Assembly: GCA_025060295.1 (NCBI GenBank)
Contig: JANXCH010000023.1
Span: 86,568 to 150,567, forward strand
Length of the DNA: 64,000 nt
Direction: 5' to 3'
Source: Dehalococcoidia bacterium
GTDB taxonomy: Bacteria > Chloroflexota > Dehalococcoidia > Lucifugimonadales > HRBIN23
Below, one piece after another: positions 60,657 through 64,000 of this stretch. Positions within the stretch are counted from its first letter, which is position 1, and the number at the start of each line of letters is the position of its first letter. Made by a program: the position numbers and the translations under genes. Below the pieces are notes generated by a model that saw only the letters and a program-made list of their open reading frames with translations, ran no database searches and was not told the origin of the DNA.

Positions 60657-62150
60657 ATGAGCGCTCCTGTGTCTCACGGCCCTTGCGCGTTGGCGTTGGA
60701 CATAGGTACCAGCACCCTCAAGGCTCTTCTGGTGGATAGCCGGGGGTGTGTGCGTGGTGAAGCCCGCCGCCCTACGCCCCTTTTGGTGCCCCGGGGTGTC
60801 TCCCCCTTGGCGCGCCAGATGCACCCCCCCACTGTCCTCAAGGCGGTGCAGGCCGTTGCCCAGGAAGTCCTCGCCCACAGTCCAGGGGCACATGTAGCGG
60901 TGGTGGCCCTGACCAGCATGCGCCAAGGCGTGGCTCTGCTGGACAACGAGGGGAAGGAGATCTACCTGGGCCCCAACATTGACTTGCGCGCCGTTTTTGA
61001 GGGGGGTGCCCTGGATGAGGCGTATGGGGAGATGATGTATTCCACTACGGGGCACCTGCCGTCGTTGTTTTTCCCCTGGAGCCGGCTGGTGTGGCTGCGG
61101 GAGCATCGCCCTCAAGCCTATCGGCGGGCTACTGTGGTATTACCGTTGGCCGACTGGCTGGCCTATCGCCTGACGGGGGTGGTGGGGGCGGAGATGTCCC
61201 TGGCGGGGGAGGCGGGGCTTTTGGACATTAGGGAGCGCCAATGGGCTACGGGCTTGACACGCACTCTGGGTTTGCGGGATGATTGGTTTCCCCCTCTTTT
61301 TCAGGCATCAACGGTGCGGGGGCAACTCACCCGGGAAGGGTCGGCCCTGGTGGGCGTGCCCGAGGGCACGCCGGTGGTGGTGGCCGGTCCCGACACCCAG
61401 TGCGCCCTGCGGGCGGCGGGCGTCCAATCGGCAGGGCAGGGAGGGGTGGTGTTGGGCTGGAGCACCGCGGTGCAACTGCTGACTGCTACCCCACGCTTTG
61501 ATAAACAACGCCGCACTTGGGTGGGCCTGTTCCCCGACAGCGCTTTCTGGACGGCCGAAGCCAACGCCGGCGACGGGGGACGCGCCCTGCAATGGACGGT
61601 GGATACCCTCTACGGGAGGGGGGCACGGGCTTGGGGGCGTCTAGAGCGGGATGTGGAGGCGGTGGAGCCGGGAAGCGGGGGCGTGATGGCCCTCCTGGGG
61701 CCGACTGCGTTAGACCTCTCTCACCCAGGTGTGCGCTTAGGGGGGTGGCTTCTGCCGGTGCCCCTCTCCTTCAGCCCTGTGGGGCGAGGGCATTTAGCCC
61801 GCGCTGTCATAGAAAACATTGTTTTTGCGGTGCGGGCATGTCTGGAACTGCTGGAGGAGGTGAGCGGGGAGCGGGTGGGTGCGGTGCACCTGGCAGGGGG
61901 TTTGCTGCGTCTGCCGGTGCTTGCCCCTCTTATGGCCCAGGTGCTGGGGAGGGAGGTGTATGGGGCTCCCCATCCGTCGGCATCGGCATTGGGCGCCGGC
62001 TTGGCGGGTCTCCACAGCATCGGCGCATTGGAACGCAAGCCTCCGTGCGCAGTGCATAGGCCCCGAGATCACCTGGTTGCCGCCTATCACGACTGTTACC
62101 AGGCATGGCGGCGGGCGGAGCGAGGTCTAGGGGGGATGGGGTGGAGGTAG
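60657..62150 (+). CDS. FGGY-family carbohydrate kinase
   Basis: 497-residue sugar kinase. The phosphate-1 loop is ALALDIGTSTLKALLVD, the central AGPDTQCALRAAGV matches the FGGY adenosine/sugar region, and the C-terminal HLAGGLLRLPVLAPLMAQVLG is the FGGY second signature. The sugar is not deducible (xylulose-, gluconate-, rhamnulose-like branches all possible). ATG 60657. Its last 24 nt overlap the convergent phosphatase. Confidence 0.88.
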   Translation: MSAPVSHGPCALALDIGTSTLKALLVDSRGCVRGEARRPTPLLVPRGVSPLARQMHPPTVLKAVQAVAQEVLAHSPGAHVAVVALTSMRQGVALLDNEGKEIYLGPNIDLRAVFEGGALDEAYGEMMYSTTGHLPSLFFPWSRLVWLREHRPQAYRRATVVLPLADWLAYRLTGVVGAEMSLAGEAGLLDIRERQWATGLTRTLGLRDDWFPPLFQASTVRGQLTREGSALVGVPEGTPVVVAGPDTQCALRAAGVQSAGQGGVVLGWSTAVQLLTATPRFDKQRRTWVGLFPDSAFWTAEANAGDGGRALQWTVDTLYGRGARAWGRLERDVEAVEPGSGGVMALLGPTALDLSHPGVRLGGWLLPVPLSFSPVGRGHLARAVIENIVFAVRACLELLEEVSGERVGAVHLAGGLLRLPVLAPLMAQVLGREVYGAPHPSASALGAGLAGLHSIGALERKPPCAVHRPRDHLVAAYHDCYQAWRRAERGLGGMGWR

Positions 62151-62555
62151 GGGGGAGCGGAGGGCGAAGTAGGCCCGCAGGGAGGCGAGGATGGCCAAGC
62201 GGGGCTGGGCAATAGGGTGCAGGCGCTGGACTTCCTGAAGGGCTTGGTCAACGGTCAGGCCTTCGGCATCGCACAGGATGGCTACGGCGGCTGCGGGGCT
62301 TCGGCTGACGCCCAGGACGCACTGCACCACCAGGGGCCGATGCTCCTGACGCTGCCGGCGGGCGAAGGTTACGAGGCGTTCCACGAAGGGGGCCGGCCAG
62401 GGAAGCCCATCGCCGATGGGTAAGTGGAGAGCGTGGGGGCCGAGAGGGGCTTGACCCTCGTGGAGGTCCAGGCGTGCCCACTGGTCAGGGATTTCCCCCT
62501 CCTGGGGAAGGCCGTAGGCGATAAACAGCCAGGGGCGAATCATGCGCAAGGGCAT
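62127..62555 (-). CDS. dual-specificity/tyrosine phosphatase-like protein
   Basis: 142 residues with the DSP P-loop C79-x5-R85 in VVQCVLGVSRSPAAA. The usual preceding His is Gln78. The WLFIAYGLP start and QALQEVQRLHP helix fit small bacterial DSPs. The Cys and Arg are intact, so activity is plausible, on phosphotyrosine, phosphosugar or polyphosphate substrates. The N-terminus near 62555 is acceptable; Met5 is an alternative. Confidence 0.82.
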   Translation of the reverse strand: MPLRMIRPWLFIAYGLPQEGEIPDQWARLDLHEGQAPLGPHALHLPIGDGLPWPAPFVERLVTFARRQRQEHRPLVVQCVLGVSRSPAAAVAILCDAEGLTVDQALQEVQRLHPIAQPRLAILASLRAYFALRSPLPPPHPP

Positions 62556-62641
62556 GTCCTTATTACCCTATGGTATAAGGCGAAATGCGTCAATCCCTAT
62601 GGTAGACTGGAAGGATACAAGAGAGGCCGGGGAGTTCCTCA

Positions 62642-63898
62642 ATGGGGCTACCCAGCCCTGTGCGGGAAGGCTCAGGTCTGCGCAGCATCGGGTGGCTGGC
62701 GGGGATAAGCGCCGCCATGCTCCTGGTGCTTTTGCCCTTCGCCAGTTATGTGGCCGCCCTCCCCATCATTCGTCAGGAATGGGGGCTAACCAATGCCCAG
62801 GCGGGGGCGCTTTTCTCGGCCTATCTGTTGGGGTTCGCGCTGGCGTCCCTGGTGGTGGTGCCTTTGACCGACCGCTGGCCGCCGGAGCGGGTATTCACCA
62901 CCGCCGTAATGCTGTCTATCGTTACTAATGTGCTCTTCCCGTTGCTTGCCGATAACTTCTGGTCAGGTCTCCTGTTCCGCTTTCTCGCAGGGGTGGCTCT
63001 GGTAGGGGTCTATGTGCCGGGCATCCGCATTGTGGCGCACCGCTTCCGGCACCGCGGGCGAGGGGGAGCGGTGGGCACCTTTGTCAGCGCCTTCTATGCT
63101 GGCAGTAGCGCTTCATTAGCCCTTATGGGGGCGTTGCTGTTGGTTACGGGCTGGCGGAGTGCCTACCTGACGACGGCGGCGCTAGGAGGGCTGGCCCTGT
63201 TCCTGGCCATCCCTTTGGTTGGGTGGGGGAAGGCGGGGGAGCAGGATGCGGGGGGCCCAAGGGGGCGGCTGGACCTGCGGGCGCTGACGCAGGTCGGCCC
63301 ATTGCTGGTCATCGTAGGGTATGCTATGCACACCTGGGAACTATACATCGCTCGGGTGTGGCTTGCTCCGTTCCTGGCGGATCTCCTCCAGGCAAGGGGC
63401 AGGGAGCCGGAGGAAGCGATCTCCCAAGCAGCCACGCTGTCCAGCATAATGCTGGCGGCAGGAGTGGTGGCGCCCTTTGTGGGAGGTCTGCTGTCGGACC
63501 GGGTGGGGCGCACCCTCGGGGCCATGAGTCTGGCCGCCGTCAGCGGGGCCGTCTCCTTTGCTCTGGGGTGGTTGGGGGGAGTCCCTCTGGGGATGCTGGT
63601 AGGGGTGGGGATCCTCTACGGTTTTGCCATTGCTGCGGATTCGGCTATCTACTCCACTGCTATCACTGAGGAGGCGATGCCGTCCTTATTAGGCTCCACG
63701 CTGGCATTGCACACTTTCTTGGGCTTTCTCACAGGGGTAGGTGCTCCAATCGCAGCGGGGCGAGTGCTGGATGCCGCGCCCCAGGGCCTGCGTTGGGGGT
63801 TCGCCTTTGGGTTGGGAGGTGTGGGTGCCCTGATGGGGATCAGCGCCCTGTCGGTCTTACACATTCGGAAACGGCGGAGCGCCGTCCATGCACCGTAG
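62642..63898 (+). CDS. major facilitator superfamily transporter
   Basis: 418 residues with twelve predicted helices. The loop 2-3 motif is VVVPLTDRWPPERVF, and the parallel GGLLSDRVGRTLGAM in the second half is the MFS A-motif copy. The LGFLTGVGAPIAAGRVLD region is typical of organic-anion or nitrate-like porters. Substrate unknown. TTG or ATG near 62642; SD weak. It precedes a hydantoinase gene by 33 nt and may feed it. Confidence 0.87.
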   Translation: MGLPSPVREGSGLRSIGWLAGISAAMLLVLLPFASYVAALPIIRQEWGLTNAQAGALFSAYLLGFALASLVVVPLTDRWPPERVFTTAVMLSIVTNVLFPLLADNFWSGLLFRFLAGVALVGVYVPGIRIVAHRFRHRGRGGAVGTFVSAFYAGSSASLALMGALLLVTGWRSAYLTTAALGGLALFLAIPLVGWGKAGEQDAGGPRGRLDLRALTQVGPLLVIVGYAMHTWELYIARVWLAPFLADLLQARGREPEEAISQAATLSSIMLAAGVVAPFVGGLLSDRVGRTLGAMSLAAVSGAVSFALGWLGGVPLGMLVGVGILYGFAIAADSAIYSTAITEEAMPSLLGSTLALHTFLGFLTGVGAPIAAGRVLDAAPQGLRWGFAFGLGGVGALMGISALSVLHIRKRRSAVHAP

Positions 63899-63931
63899 CG
63901 CAGTGCATCCTCACTGGAGGCGAGGAGACCT

Positions 63932-64000
63932 ATGCAGACCATCATCGGTGTAGACATAGGCGGGACATTCACCGACTTTGTGCTGGTGCGGGGGCAGGAG
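63932..64000 (+). CDS. hydantoinase/oxoprolinase subunit A, N-terminal fragment (cut by window edge)
   Basis: The first 23 codons only: IIGVDIGGTFTDFVLV is the conserved ATP-binding N-terminus of HyuA / 5-oxoprolinase-type enzymes, which hydrolyse cyclic amides with ATP. ATG 63932 follows GAGGCGAGGAG. The gene continues beyond the window. Confidence 0.8.
   Translation, partial: MQTIIGVDIGGTFTDFVLVRGQE

Overview
This 64 kb window is bacterial chromosome from a high-GC, gene-dense genome, roughly two thirds G+C by eye. I see no insertion sequence, prophage, rRNA operon or CRISPR array. The best guess is Chloroflexota (Dehalococcoidia-like or a relative). The reasons are F420/LLM-type and Ldh_2 oxidoreductases, a PspA-PspAA / PspAB-HtpX module, a complete hpn hopanoid locus, a long Alu-bearing SRP RNA, many GTG starts and PT-rich lipoprotein linkers. 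The assignment is inference; no rRNA is present to confirm it.

Layout. 1-6.0 kb: a leftward transcript leaving the window behind a strong promoter and a structured leader, then leftward ilvE-plsY-membrane protein-PAP2, rightward rsfS, and leftward thiL-tsaE-tsaB-ndk. 6.2-15 kb: a lone 4-oxalocrotonate tautomerase, tRNA-Lys and tRNA-Leu, and a peptide/nickel-type ABC transporter split in two: ATPases (dppD/dppF) rightward, permeases plus a lipoprotein binding protein leftward, with lepA and a DinB-like gene between them. 15-25.9 kb: aspS, a DUF255 thioredoxin-fold protein, moeA with a small unknown gene, then housekeeping genes (acyP, DUF503, yggT, proC, ispE, rsmA, an amidohydrolase) and the SRP RNA gene. 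26-34 kb: an LLM oxidoreductase, a CcrM/HinfI-like DNA methyltransferase, a 1033-residue single-chain (type IIG-like) restriction-modification enzyme, an Ldh_2 dehydrogenase and a ThDP-dependent enzyme. 34-36.5 kb: the envelope-stress module pspA-pspAA and pspAB-htpX, converging at overlapping stop codons. 36.6-44.4 kb: ald, purQ, yqeY, rpsU, tRNA-Glu, a DUF62 SAM hydrolase, a cupin, a ketopantoate-reductase-like gene, a TauE exporter and the molybdenum-enzyme maturation pair mocA-xdhC. 44.5-47.6 kb: a VLRF1-type peptidyl-tRNA hydrolase, tatC, tatA/B and an RlmD/TrmA RNA methyltransferase.

47.7-60.2 kb is a rightward hopanoid operon: polyprenyl synthase, hpnH, hpnG, hpnA-like, shc, yjbQ, hpnC, a HEPN/MNT pair, a nitrilase-family gene, hpnD, hpnE and a 2-hydroxyacid dehydrogenase. 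Together these would take isoprenyl diphosphate to squalene (HpnC/D/E), cyclise it to hopene (Shc) and start the extended side chain (HpnH/HpnG). The operon starts at a sigma70-type promoter whose spacer is occupied by a perfect 8-3-8 inverted repeat, so it is probably repressor-controlled. 60.2-64 kb: a small unknown protein, an FGGY kinase, a dual-specificity-type phosphatase, an MFS transporter and the first 23 codons of a hydantoinase/oxoprolinase subunit, which look like the edge of a catabolic region.

The points most worth follow-up are the CcrM-like plus type IIG cassette (with an internal AT-rich island), the HEPN/MNT pair inside the hopanoid operon, the operator-bearing hopanoid promoter, the unassigned structured leader at the left edge, the PAP2 protein lacking a motif-2 histidine, and rsmA having no ordinary start codon.
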